Part shown: piece after piece, positions 32,197 through 41,358 of the stretch
Numbering within the stretch: the first letter of the stretch is position 1
How the letters are laid out: every line of letters begins with the position of its first letter
Assembly: GCA_965228625.1 (NCBI GenBank)
Contig: OZ245829.1
Span: 3,286,001-3,350,000 of the forward strand
Direction of reading: 5' to 3'
Length of the DNA: 64,000 nt
From: UBA2767 sp965228625
Lineage (GTDB): Bacteria > Pseudomonadota > Alphaproteobacteria > Rhizobiales > Methyloligellaceae
Notes under the pieces: model-generated
Told to the model about the DNA's origin: nothing
Seen by the model: only the letters and a program-made list of their open reading frames with translations
The model's database searches: none
Made by a program: the position numbers and the translations under genes

Positions 32197-32650
32197 CGAC
32201 GGACAGCCGTCGAGGCGCCCGCAATTCAACGTTTCGTAGAGATTGCATGCGCGAAAACGCACGGGCGTTCGTCCGGAGCGGCGAGAAACGCGCCATGGGC
32301 GTCGCCGCGAAATCCACCGCACTATCAAATCCCTGCTTTGGCAAAGAACGCATGATCGCTCGCCGGAGCGCGCATCGTGGCAGGCGACATGGTTGCGCGA
32401 ATTCCCAATTTAGACAAATTGTTCCAATTCGCATTGACGAGTAGACAAATTGTGCCTTATTGTCCCAACATGTCTCGTCAATAAACAAATCATGTCGATT
32501 GTCGAGAAGTGCCTGGCGTGTGGAAGGGGGACCGGGAGTTTTCAGGTTTTCTGAAGTGCCGTGAGGCGCCGGCGACGCAGGCCCTCCACGGAGAAAATCC
32601 CGCGCAAGGCAAACCCGAGGACCATCACCAAAAACCAATGGGAGGAACAG
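32197..32650 (+). other. Leader region of the TRAP operon
   Basis: 454 bases with no supported gene. The first 200 bases are GC-rich with no clear signal. A promoter with two operator copies lies at 32411-32462, leaving a 5' leader of about 180 bases before dctP, with a strong GGAGGA ribosome site at 32641. No riboswitch fold is evident. Confidence 0.45.
32411..32462 (+). promoter_or_regulatory. TRAP operon promoter with operator in the spacer
   Basis: TAGACAAATTGTTCC (32411-32425) and TAGACAAATTGTGCC (32442-32456) are direct repeats 31 bases apart, three helical turns. TTGACG (32434-32439) and TTATTG (32457-32462) make a sigma-70-type promoter with a 17-base spacer, and the second repeat fills that spacer. 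A repressor bound there would block RNA polymerase. Confidence 0.6.
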
Positions 32651-33691
32651 ATGCAGATACTCGGTAGTTTCGTTCGGTCTTTGAGATCAGTACCCGCGAT
32701 GGCGACCGCGGCCATCCTGGGTGCGGCTCTCATCACCGGGGCAGGCGTGCCGAATGCGCTCGCCAAGACGTTGAAGCTCGGCCACTCGCTGCCGGGTGGC
32801 GATCATCCGTATCACCTGGGCGCGGTGAAATTCAAAGAACTCCTGGAAGCCAAGACCGACGGGCGCATCAAGGTCGAGATCTTCCCGTCGTCGCAGTTGG
32901 GCGGAGAGCGCGACATGGTCGAGGGCCTCAAGATCGGCACTGTCGACATGGTGATCACCGCGGCGACCATCGCCGGCGGCATCGCCAATGATCGCAAGGT
33001 GTTCCTGCTGAGCATCCCCTACATCTTCAAGGACTACGACGCCGTGGACCGGGTGCTCGAGGGTGACGTCGGCGAGGAGATGACGAAGAACTGGCCGAAG
33101 CACGGATTTCGAAATGTCGGCTTCTTCATCGCCGGCTTCCATCAGCTTGCAAATTCGAAAAAGCCGATAAGAACCCCGGCCGATCTGAAGGGGATGAAGA
33201 TCCGCTCAATCCAGTCCAAGTCCATGACCCTGCAGATCCAGTCGCTCGGACCGAATGCCGTGCCGATGGCCTTCCCCGAAGTGTACACCGGTATCCAGCA
33301 GGGGGTGGTCGACGGTTTCGCCAACTCGCTGACCACGTTCTACAAGGCGAAGTACTACGAAGTGGCGCCGTATATCTCGGTGAGCCGCCACGGCGTTGGC
33401 ATCCTGTCGCTTCTCATGTCCGAGAAGACCTATCAGGGCTTTTCCGACGCGGACCGGAAGATCATCGACGAGGCCGGGGTCGAGGCAGCCCGTTACCAGC
33501 GCGGTCTCTACAAGACAGGTGACACGAAGTACCTCGAACTGCTGCGTGAAAAGGGCAAGGTCAATACTGACGTGGACACGGCGGCATTCCGCAAACAGGT
33601 CGAGCCCCATCTTGACAAGTTCATCAAGCTGGTGAACGAACCGGGCGCAAAAGAGCTGGCGGACCGCATGCTCGCGGAAGGCGCCAAATAG
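32651..33691 (+). CDS. dctP: TRAP transporter substrate-binding protein (DctP family)
   Basis: 346 residues from the ATG at 32651. A long signal peptide (SVPAMATAAILGAALITGAGVPNALAK) is followed by the DctP fold: KLGHSLPGGDHPYHLGAVKFKELLEAKTDGRIKVEIFPSSQLGGERDM and an Arg-containing ADLKGMKIRSIQSKSM carboxylate-binding segment (the family clamps the substrate carboxylate with Arg). PEVYTGIQQGVVDGFANSLTTFYKAKYYE is typical. It delivers an organic acid, probably a sugar acid given the SMP-30 neighbour, to the membrane partners encoded next. Confidence 0.9.
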   Translation: MQILGSFVRSLRSVPAMATAAILGAALITGAGVPNALAKTLKLGHSLPGGDHPYHLGAVKFKELLEAKTDGRIKVEIFPSSQLGGERDMVEGLKIGTVDMVITAATIAGGIANDRKVFLLSIPYIFKDYDAVDRVLEGDVGEEMTKNWPKHGFRNVGFFIAGFHQLANSKKPIRTPADLKGMKIRSIQSKSMTLQIQSLGPNAVPMAFPEVYTGIQQGVVDGFANSLTTFYKAKYYEVAPYISVSRHGVGILSLLMSEKTYQGFSDADRKIIDEAGVEAARYQRGLYKTGDTKYLELLREKGKVNTDVDTAAFRKQVEPHLDKFIKLVNEPGAKELADRMLAEGAK

Positions 33692-34194
33692 TGGACGGGA
33701 GCCCGAGAACGCCCCGTTTCGTGCGGTTTCTTGCGGCGACTGAGAGAATGGTGATTGGCGGCCTCATGGCCGCCATCACTTTTCTCACACTGATTCAGGT
33801 GATCTGGCGCTACGGTCTAAACCAGCCGATCACCTGGAGCGAGGAAGTCGCGCGCTACTGCTTCGTCTGGGTCACTTTCATCGGAGCCGCGGCGTTGTTG
33901 CGTCTGCGTGACGGACATCCTGAGCTGGACTCGGTATATGCACGGGCCGGCCCGGCGCTGCAGCGGGCGATCTACATTTTCAGTCGCCTCATGATCATCA
34001 TTTGCACCGTCGCCATCGCGGCCGGCGGGTTTCGGATGATGTATCTGCACCAGTTGCAGCTCTCCCCCTCCCTCGAGATTCCGATGTTCTGGATCTATCT
34101 CAGCATGGCCGTACCGCCCTCGGTTGGCGCCTTCTGGGTGCTCTGGTGCGCGCGGTTCGGCTTTGTCGAGGACTTCCCTGAGGACGATTCATGA
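33691..34194 (+). CDS. dctQ: TRAP transporter small membrane subunit (DctQ family)
   Basis: 167 residues from a GTG overlapping the dctP stop by one base. Four membrane helices with the DctQ core LTLIQVIWRYGLNQPITWSEEVARYCFVWVTFIGAAAL. It forms the membrane complex with DctM and is thought to stabilise it. Overlaps dctM by 4 bases. Confidence 0.9.
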   Translation: MDGSPRTPRFVRFLAATERMVIGGLMAAITFLTLIQVIWRYGLNQPITWSEEVARYCFVWVTFIGAAALLRLRDGHPELDSVYARAGPALQRAIYIFSRLMIIICTVAIAAGGFRMMYLHQLQLSPSLEIPMFWIYLSMAVPPSVGAFWVLWCARFGFVEDFPEDDS

Positions 34195-35483
34195 GTGCGC
34201 TTGTCTTCCTCGCCGTCTTCTTTCTCCTGATTGCCTTGCGCGTCCCTATATCCTTCGCCCTGGGTCTCGGGGGGCTGGCGATGGCGGCAGCGATTCCGGA
34301 CATGTCGATGCTGACCGCGCTGACACTGTTCGCGCAACGCATATTCGTCGGCATCGACGTCTTCCTGCTGCTCGCCATCCCGTTGTTCATCCTCGCCGGA
34401 GCCCTGATGGAGCATGGCGGGGCGGCTCAGCGGCTGGTCAACTTTGCCTCAGCCCTGGTCGGCCGGTTCCGGGGCGGGCTGGGGCACGTGACCGTCCTGA
34501 GCACCATGTTCTTCGCCGGCATCTCCGGTTCGGCTTCGGCGGACACCGCGGCAGTCGGCTCGGTCATGATCCCGGCGATGAAGCGCAAGGGCTATCACGG
34601 GCCGTTCGCCGCGGCGCTGACCGCGGGGTCGGGTGCACTCGGCCCGATCATTCCTCCGAGCGTCCTGATGGTGATCTACGGGGCGATGGGGAACGTGTCC
34701 GTGGCGGCCCTGTTTCTCGGCGGGTTCATTCCCGGAATCATCATCGGTCTCGGGCTGATGGCCCTCGTGTTCTACAAGGCGCACCGATGGAACTATCCGC
34801 GCGAGGAAGCCGTGGGCGCGAGGGAGATCCTTGTGCAGTTCGTGCAGGCGATCCTCGCGCTCATGATGCCGGTCATCATTCTCGGTGGCGTGTTCGGCGG
34901 CGTATTCACCGCCACCGAGTCGGCGGCGGTCGCGGTGGCCTACGCCATCGTTCTCGGCATTTGCGTCTATCGTGAATTGACCTGGTCACAACTGCCGAGG
35001 CTGTTCTACGCAACCGGCCTGTTGAGCGCCAAGGTCATGTTTCTTATCGCCGTGGCGACCTTCGTCGGGTTCCTGTTCGCGCATCAGCGAATTCCCCAGA
35101 TCAGTGCCCAGTTCCTGCTGACCATATCCGAGGAGCCGTGGGTCATCCTGCTGCTCGTGAACATCCTGCTGTTCGTCATAGGCTGCGTGCTGGAGGTCGC
35201 CGCGGCGCTGATCATCCTCGGGCCCGTGCTTATTCCGATCATGCTGTCGATCGGGGTCGACCCTGTCCATTTCGGCGTGGTGATGGTCGTCAACCTTGCC
35301 ATCGGCACGATCACACCGCCGGTCGGGAACTGTCTTTACATCGTGTCGGCCATCAGCGGCGAGTCGCTGGTGCGATGCAGCGTCGCCATTCTGCCCGTGG
35401 TTGGCGCCATGGTCCTTGCGCTGATGCTGATCACCTACATCCCTGAGCTCGTACTCTTCGTGCCCCGCTACTTCGGGTACTAG
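34191..35483 (+). CDS. dctM: TRAP transporter large membrane subunit (DctM family)
   Basis: 430 residues with about 12 membrane helices. Typical segments are IALRVPISFALGLGGL, GISGSASADTAAVGSVMIPAMKRKGYHGPFAAALTAGSGALGPIIPPS and VNLAIGTITPPVGNCLYIVSAIS (Na+ and substrate sites of the ion-transporter superfamily). Sodium-driven secondary transport of a small acid. Last gene of the dctPQM operon; a weak GGGGTCG/CGACCCC hairpin lies about 100 bases after it. Confidence 0.92.
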   Translation: MSALVFLAVFFLLIALRVPISFALGLGGLAMAAAIPDMSMLTALTLFAQRIFVGIDVFLLLAIPLFILAGALMEHGGAAQRLVNFASALVGRFRGGLGHVTVLSTMFFAGISGSASADTAAVGSVMIPAMKRKGYHGPFAAALTAGSGALGPIIPPSVLMVIYGAMGNVSVAALFLGGFIPGIIIGLGLMALVFYKAHRWNYPREEAVGAREILVQFVQAILALMMPVIILGGVFGGVFTATESAAVAVAYAIVLGICVYRELTWSQLPRLFYATGLLSAKVMFLIAVATFVGFLFAHQRIPQISAQFLLTISEEPWVILLLVNILLFVIGCVLEVAAALIILGPVLIPIMLSIGVDPVHFGVVMVVNLAIGTITPPVGNCLYIVSAISGESLVRCSVAILPVVGAMVLALMLITYIPELVLFVPRYFGY

Positions 35484-36030
35484 AAGTCTGGTCCCGCGAC
35501 GGGATGTCCGTTCGCGGGCGCCATGCCGACCTTCACCGAGAATGGGTGGCATGTCCGCAAATGACCCGAAGCGGACTAAATCATGGGGTCGTCAGTATCG
35601 TGTCGACCCCCATTTCCGTGAGCGTGAATGAAGAAACAGTTGGTATCTAGCCGGCCCACCTGGTGCGCCCCGGACGATCCGCGGTGACAGTGAGATTTCG
35701 GCTCTCCACGACGTCACGAAAGACCCTCTTGTCTTCCGGACCGAGCTTCATTGTTCAATTTTACTAAACGAACTAATCAGCCAATGCCTGTTTATCATCG
35801 CGCGCCATACTGCTCAATGTAGATGCTGAAATCACACGGCAGCACATCACGAGCAGAGACCAAACATGAATGACGAACTGTATTCTCGAGCCGCTGAGGC
35901 AAACAAGAAATGGAGAGCGTACCTCGGCTGTAGCGATGCCGCCGGTCACGCCTCAATGTATCAGCAGAGTGCCACAATGATCCCAAGCCGTTCGGCACCT
36001 ATAACGACCGACAAGAGAAAAAGTGGAAAC
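35484..36030. other. Intergenic region after the TRAP operon, with a weak hairpin
   Basis: 547 bases without a convincing gene. ATGGGGTCG (35583-35591) pairs with CGACCCCCAT (35604-35613) with one bulged base, a possible terminator for dctPQM. From about 35720 the base composition becomes AT-richer and codon usage later differs, suggesting a boundary to acquired DNA. An in-frame extension of the ankyrin gene to 35866 has no signal peptide logic and is rejected. Confidence 0.4.
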
Positions 36031-36726
36031 ATGAAATCCTTCGTAAGACACCTCATTGGAGCTGCTCTGATTGCATTGACTGTCAGCGTGTCTTCGTTCG
36101 CGTCAGCCCAGACCGGCCCCTCACAGCATGAAGTAGACACATATACCGGCCTCCACAAAGCCGCGCATTTCGGTGATTTGGGCGAGCTGAAGCAACTGAT
36201 CAAAGCTGGAGCCAGTCTGGAGGAGAAGGATTCGCGCGGACGCACGCCCTTGCACGTGGCGGTATTTGCTTCAAATGATGACGCCGTGAAATTGTTGGCA
36301 GAAGCAGGTGCTGATCTGAATGCCTTCGAAAACGATCGGTTCGATAACGTCACCATTGCCGCTGTGGCGAATGATACAGCTCTGCTGAAAACTCTGCTTT
36401 CGCTGGGAGCCAGCCCATCGAATATCACAAGCCGCTATGATGGGACGGCACTCATTTGGGCCGCACATCTTGGACACCATGAAATCGTCAGGCAACTCAT
36501 CAGTGCAGGTGCCCCTCTCGATCATGTAAATAATCTCGGCTGGACTGCGCTTATTGAAGCTGTGATCTTGGGTGATGGCGGTGCAGACCATGTCACAATA
36601 GTCCGTCACCTATTGGAAGCCGGTGCTGACAAGACGATCACCGATAGACAGGGTGTCTCACCTCTTCAACATGCAAAGCAGCGCGCCTACAGCGATATGG
36701 TTGATCTGTTGAATGGCAACAGCTAG
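36031..36726 (+). CDS. Exported ankyrin-repeat protein
   Basis: 231 residues from the ATG at 36031, chosen because it begins a clean signal peptide (MKSFVRHLIGAALIALTVSVSSFASA). At least five ankyrin repeats follow: GLHKAAHFGDLGELKQLIKAGASL, RTPLHVAVFASNDDAVKLL..., VTIAAVANDTALLKTLLSLG, TALIWAAHLGHHEIVRQLI and TALIEAVILGDGG...HVTIVRHLLEAGAD. It would be a periplasmic protein-binding scaffold. GC is lower than that of the TRAP genes. Neighbours give no clue to partners. Confidence 0.83.
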   Translation: MKSFVRHLIGAALIALTVSVSSFASAQTGPSQHEVDTYTGLHKAAHFGDLGELKQLIKAGASLEEKDSRGRTPLHVAVFASNDDAVKLLAEAGADLNAFENDRFDNVTIAAVANDTALLKTLLSLGASPSNITSRYDGTALIWAAHLGHHEIVRQLISAGAPLDHVNNLGWTALIEAVILGDGGADHVTIVRHLLEAGADKTITDRQGVSPLQHAKQRAYSDMVDLLNGNS

Positions 36727-36890
36727 GGCATCGACGGCTTCCGGCACATTCGGGACGTCGATTGCCGAGTGATGTCCGCTCAGTCTGGCAATCCGGAAAG
36801 TTCGAGCGCCAAAGGGAGCTTGGGGGCCATGCACGCACGCCTGGGTCAATGCGAATAGCTGCATTGAGTTTGGGGCCGGGAAAGCCCCTT

Positions 36891-39800
36891 TCACTCGGCT
36901 GCCGCAGAAAGTTGGCGGTTCTCGGACAGGCCGACCGTCGGGTCGTGTTCCGCGTCCATCGTAACGATTTTCGGGCTACGGGCATGGCCTCGCCTGGTAC
37001 CGGTCAGCAGCCAAAACGCTTGAGGGACGAAATAGAACGACACGACGGTGGACAGCACCACGCCACCGGCAATCGCCGCGGCGAAGGGCGGCCAGAATCC
37101 GCCACCAGCCAGGATAAGGGGCAGGAAGCCGCCAAATGTCGTCACTGTCGTAGAGAGAATATGCCGGCTTTGGGCAACGACCGTGTCAACGACAAGCCTT
37201 CGTTCTCCAGGGGCCGCGTCGACCTTGTTCTGCAGCGCGGTCAAGATGATGATCGCGGCATTGATCGACACGCCAATCGAGCCGATGACGCCAATAATCG
37301 CCATAACGCCAAACGGATAGTTGAATACCGCAAGCACCAGAAGGCTCAGCCCCATGGACAAGACCGCGACCACGGCGGTGATCAGGGACAGGCGGAATGA
37401 GTTGAATGTCAGCACGATGGTGGCAACCGTCAGGGCAATGACCAAGCCGGCCGCGGCCAACAGATCTCTCAGCACATCGTTTCGCGCATCTGAATCACCA
37501 CCCACTGCAAATCTGTAACCGGGCGGCAAAGTCAGTCCGCTGGTCGCGATCTTCGCCTGGACCTTCTTCAGGGCCTCTTCCGGCAGAACGTTTCGATGTG
37601 TGTAGCCCTGGATCGTGTTGATGCGTTCACCATTGCGGCGAAAAATCGGGCTCTCTGACGGCGTGAGGTTGATGGATCCGATCGCCGCGATCGGCAAGCC
37701 CGGGAAGCGCCCTTCACTGGCCTGCAGCGTCGCATTGCGACCAACGACGTTTGTCCGTCGCAGCACGTCAACGCTGCTGCGTTCCTTTGTGTCGACCCTG
37801 ACGCGCACGGGGAGTTCTTCGCTCGATTCAATCAGCGATCCGCCGACGGCGCCTTCCAGGCTGGCGTCAAGCTGTTGGGCGATAGCGGTCATCTGCAAGC
37901 CGGATAGCCGCACCTCTTCCTCGTCGAGGTCAAGCACCACCTTCGGCGCGCCGCCATTGAGCTGGGTCTTGGCCTGAAGAATATCCGGCACCGAAACCAT
38001 GATCGCGCGCACTTGATCGCCAATCTCGCGCAGTGTCTCGACGTCCGGCCCAACAACACGGATCTCCACGGGCGCTGCCACCGGCGGACCTTGTACGAGG
38101 CCGCGCACCGTTACACGCGCCCCCGGTATGGATTTGTCGAACTCGCGCTGCAAAACCGGCAACAAGGATTCGGTTTGCGCAGGTGAGGTGGTCGTCACAA
38201 AGGCCTCGGCAAAGCTCGGTTCGAAATCCTGATCGGCGATCATGTTGTAGTAGACCGCGGGCGCGCTTTCGCCGATCACCCAATGGACGTTTTGAATGCC
38301 TTCATGCCGGCGCATCAACCGTTCGATGCGCCGCGCCGTCTCATCCGTCTTGGTGATCGCCGCGCTGTCCGGCAATTTGACCTGGACATAGAACTGGTCT
38401 CGGTCGACACCGGGAAAGAACTGCGCCTTCAGCGTTGGTTGGGCGGCAAAGCCGATGATCGGCAGAACCAGGGCGCCCAGTATGGAGAGCTTGGGATAAC
38501 GCAGTGCCAGGTCCAGTGAACCGGCAAACAAACGCCCAAGCCGCGGTGCCGTGACACCACTCTGTAACAGGCTCGGCTCTTCGCCGGCCCGGTATTGCTT
38601 CAGCAGCCAACCGCCGAAGGCCGGGGTAATGGTGAGCGCCAGCACCAGAGACGATATCAACATGATGATCACGGAGATGGCGATCGAACCGATGAAGTCA
38701 CCTGGCGGTCCGGGCAGTATCGCCATGGGCACAAAGGCCAGGGCGGTCGTCACCGTAGAGGCGAGCAGCGGCGCGGTGAGCCGCCTGACGGCAGCGCGCA
38801 CCGCCATAAGGCGGTTGAAGCCGCGTTCGAGGTTCTTCCGGATTTCGTCCGTCATGACAATGCCGGCATCGACAAGCAGTCCCAACGCGACGATGAGGCC
38901 GGTAATCGACATCTGATGGATGGGGATGCCGACGGATTGCAGTCCGGCGAGTGACATCAAACTGGCCAAGGGCAGGATCGCCGCCACAATCAACGCAGCG
39001 CGCCAACCCAGCGTGATGAACAACACCGTGATGACGAGTGCGGTGCCGATTGCCAGATTGGTCAGGACATCGAGCAATCGGTCAGCCGTGTAGCCGCTTT
39101 GGTCGAAGATCAATCGATGTTCCAGGCCGGCCGGCAATTCTGCTTCGAAGCCGGATATTGCCGCGCGCACGCTGGCCATCCACAAGTCGACGCGAACGTT
39201 ATCTTCGGTCTTTGCCGCGATGAGCACAGCCGGCACTTCGTCGGCGTAGGCGAGGCTTGATGGCGGCTGGCGGATGCTGCGGGTGACATCGGCGACGTCG
39301 GATATCCGGACGACACGTCCACCCGCACCATCAATGATGGGGACGTTGCGTATACGTTCAAGCGATTTGATCTCGCCCTTTATTTCGATCAGCAGGTTTT
39401 CCGATGTGCTTCGAATTTGGCCTGCCCGGACTTTCGCATCCGCGCGGCGAATTGCATCGGAGACCTGCGTGAACGTCAAACCGAGTGAGCCGAGCTTACG
39501 GGGATCTATGTCGACGAGAATCTCCTCGTCTCGCGCCCCATAGATCTCGACCAGCTTTGTGCCGGGCAGGTTACGCAACTCGTCCTGCAGCAACTCGGCA
39601 TAACGACGGAGGATTGCCGGGCTGGCCGTCGAGCCGCTCCTGGCGGTGAGTGAGCTGACCGCAGAAAACGCACCGGTGCGCTCGTCGTCAAATTGAGGCT
39701 CGCCGGCGCCTTGTGGCAGATTGCGCCTGGCATCGCCAAGAGCATCGCGCACTTCGGACCAGGTCTGACTGACTTTTGCAGGCGACAGGTTCCAGCCGAG

Positions 39801-40076
39801 CTCAATCTGAACCAGTGAAATGCCGGTTCTGGAAGTCGACTCAATCTCCTTGATCTCCGGTATCTCTTCGAGTTCGTCCTCGATCTTTTCGGTCACCAGT
39901 GATTCGACGCGCGCCGGGTCGGCGCCGGGGTAGGGCGTCACAACCGTCGCAAAGATCTTCGAGATGGCCGGATCTTCCTGCCGACCGACAGAGACGAGTG
40001 CGGACAATCCGGCCGCCATGATCATGAAGATGGCGAGCGCGACCATTCGCCTGTTTCGGAAGAACAGGGTTTCCAT
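36891..40076 (-). CDS. RND-family efflux transporter permease with altered proton-relay residues
   Basis: 1061 residues with AcrB-like layout: N-terminal helix (RRMVALAIFMIMAAGL), two large periplasmic halves each followed by membrane bundles. TM4 reads GLLVDAGIVMTDE where AcrB has LLVDDAIVVVEN, so the second Asp is Ala. TM10 reads SIGVSINAAIIILTA where AcrB has SAKNAILIVEF, so the Lys is Asn. It exports lipophilic compounds in complex with the fusion protein encoded 5 bp upstream; no outer-membrane channel gene is present here. Controlled probably by the divergent TetR regulator at 41359. Confidence 0.88.
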   Translation of the reverse strand: METLFFRNRRMVALAIFMIMAAGLSALVSVGRQEDPAISKIFATVVTPYPGADPARVESLVTEKIEDELEEIPEIKEIESTSRTGISLVQIELGWNLSPAKVSQTWSEVRDALGDARRNLPQGAGEPQFDDERTGAFSAVSSLTARSGSTASPAILRRYAELLQDELRNLPGTKLVEIYGARDEEILVDIDPRKLGSLGLTFTQVSDAIRRADAKVRAGQIRSTSENLLIEIKGEIKSLERIRNVPIIDGAGGRVVRISDVADVTRSIRQPPSSLAYADEVPAVLIAAKTEDNVRVDLWMASVRAAISGFEAELPAGLEHRLIFDQSGYTADRLLDVLTNLAIGTALVITVLFITLGWRAALIVAAILPLASLMSLAGLQSVGIPIHQMSITGLIVALGLLVDAGIVMTDEIRKNLERGFNRLMAVRAAVRRLTAPLLASTVTTALAFVPMAILPGPPGDFIGSIAISVIIMLISSLVLALTITPAFGGWLLKQYRAGEEPSLLQSGVTAPRLGRLFAGSLDLALRYPKLSILGALVLPIIGFAAQPTLKAQFFPGVDRDQFYVQVKLPDSAAITKTDETARRIERLMRRHEGIQNVHWVIGESAPAVYYNMIADQDFEPSFAEAFVTTTSPAQTESLLPVLQREFDKSIPGARVTVRGLVQGPPVAAPVEIRVVGPDVETLREIGDQVRAIMVSVPDILQAKTQLNGGAPKVVLDLDEEEVRLSGLQMTAIAQQLDASLEGAVGGSLIESSEELPVRVRVDTKERSSVDVLRRTNVVGRNATLQASEGRFPGLPIAAIGSINLTPSESPIFRRNGERINTIQGYTHRNVLPEEALKKVQAKIATSGLTLPPGYRFAVGGDSDARNDVLRDLLAAAGLVIALTVATIVLTFNSFRLSLITAVVAVLSMGLSLLVLAVFNYPFGVMAIIGVIGSIGVSINAAIIILTALQNKVDAAPGERRLVVDTVVAQSRHILSTTVTTFGGFLPLILAGGGFWPPFAAAIAGGVVLSTVVSFYFVPQAFWLLTGTRRGHARSPKIVTMDAEHDPTVGLSENRQLSAAAE

Positions 40077-40081
40077 GATCG

Positions 40082-41236
40082 CTACTCCGAAGCCACAAGG
40101 GCCACACGCTGGCCCGGGATCACGCGGTTCGTGCCCGCCGTGATGATCCGCGCCTTGTGGTTCATGGTTCCGCGGACGTAGGCGCGATTTCCGTCAATGT
40201 GCAGAACAACGACAGCTTCGCGAGACACGATCTGCTCGCCGTTCCGGCTGGCCACGGTCAGCACCGACCACATGCCTTTGCGGCCTTCGGTCAACGCGCT
40301 GATCGGTAGCCAGATACCCTCTGCGTTGATCTTGCGCGTCAGGATCAGTTCGATGATCTCACCGAACGGCACGTCCTTCGCCTCAGATACATCGAACAGG
40401 GCAGTCACTGTGCGCGTGCCCGTCTGCAGGTCGGGGCGTTTGGCAATGAGCCGGCCGCTGAACATTTGCCCATTGGCTTGCAGGCGGTACTTTCCGCCAG
40501 TTTTCAGTGCCTGTGCCGCCTCAACCGAAACACCAATGCGGGCATGGCGGACGTCTGTTTCCAGCAGCTCGACTACAGCCGTGCCGGCGTCGACGATGGT
40601 CCCTTCATCAACCAGCCGGGCTGCCGCGGTTCCGGAATAGGGCGCGTGCAAGACGGCCTTGGAGATGTCGACATCAATGGAAGCAATGGCCGCCTTGACC
40701 CGTGCAATTGATGCCGTGATGCCGGCCTGGTTGAACCGGGCTTCGTCATAGCTCTGCGCGGAGCGCCATCCCTTTGCATTGAGGTCTTTTTGCCGACGTA
40801 GCGTTGCATCCGCCAAGCCAAGCCGGGCCTGCAACTCCTCGACCTCGGCCTCCAATCTTCTGCGCTCTGCTTCAAGTTTTGCCGTATCCAACCGGGCAAC
40901 CACGTTGCCTTCGGCAATCGTGTCACCTTCTTCAAACAGGATCGCGTTGACTTTGCCGCCGCGCTCAAACGCCATCCGGGTCTGCCTTACCGGCTCCAGC
41001 CGTCCGGCGAAGTGTTCTTCCACTTCATAGTGGTCGGTCATCTTGACCAATTTTGTTGAAACGCTGACGGGCGGATTCATTTGCGGCGGGATTTCCGCGT
41101 TGGCGCGCATCTGCAAAGCAGCGGTCCCTCCAAAGGCAAGGCCAATGAGGCTGGAACCGACCACCATCATCCCGGCGATGCGCCGCCAAGGCCGAGGTCG
41201 ACTGTGGTCTTCTGCGTCGTTTGATGTGCTGCGCAT
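40082..41236 (-). CDS. RND efflux periplasmic adaptor (membrane fusion protein)
   Basis: 384 residues. An N-terminal membrane anchor (MMVVGSSLIGLAFGGTAAL) is followed by a lipoyl/barrel half-motif (FAGRLEPVRQTRMAFERGG), a coiled-coil hairpin (LEAERRRLEAEVEELQARLGLADATLRRQKDL) and the second half (AVLHAPYSGTAAARLVDEG). It bridges the RND pump to an outer-membrane channel. First gene of the minus-strand pair, divergent from the tetR gene across a set of inverted repeats. Confidence 0.88.
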   Translation of the reverse strand: MRSTSNDAEDHSRPRPWRRIAGMMVVGSSLIGLAFGGTAALQMRANAEIPPQMNPPVSVSTKLVKMTDHYEVEEHFAGRLEPVRQTRMAFERGGKVNAILFEEGDTIAEGNVVARLDTAKLEAERRRLEAEVEELQARLGLADATLRRQKDLNAKGWRSAQSYDEARFNQAGITASIARVKAAIASIDVDISKAVLHAPYSGTAAARLVDEGTIVDAGTAVVELLETDVRHARIGVSVEAAQALKTGGKYRLQANGQMFSGRLIAKRPDLQTGTRTVTALFDVSEAKDVPFGEIIELILTRKINAEGIWLPISALTEGRKGMWSVLTVASRNGEQIVSREAVVVLHIDGNRAYVRGTMNHKARIITAGTNRVIPGQRVALVASE

Positions 41237-41275
41237 CGGTCTGTGCCTTGATCGGGGTTTGTAATGTTGGTCGTG

Positions 41276-41327
41276 CTAACATATGTTAGTATCGCTAACT
41301 TTGCAACGGAAAGTTAGTTGCGCTAAC
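41276..41327. promoter_or_regulatory. Array of GTTAG/CTAAC inverted repeats (TetR operators)
   Basis: CTAACATATGTTAG (41276-41289), GTTAGTATCGCTAAC (41285-41299) and GTTAGTTGCGCTAAC (41313-41327). The last two are 15-bp dyads with 5-bp arms, 28 bases apart. They fill the space between the efflux operon and tetR, so the TetR protein probably controls both directions here. Confidence 0.65.
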
Positions 41328-41358
41328 ATTTTTGTGTACGACCGAATCGGGAAATTTG

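Noticed and set aside
35866..36030. N-terminal extension of the ankyrin protein
   Set aside because: The ATG at 36031 opens a clean signal peptide; the upstream codons would bury it.
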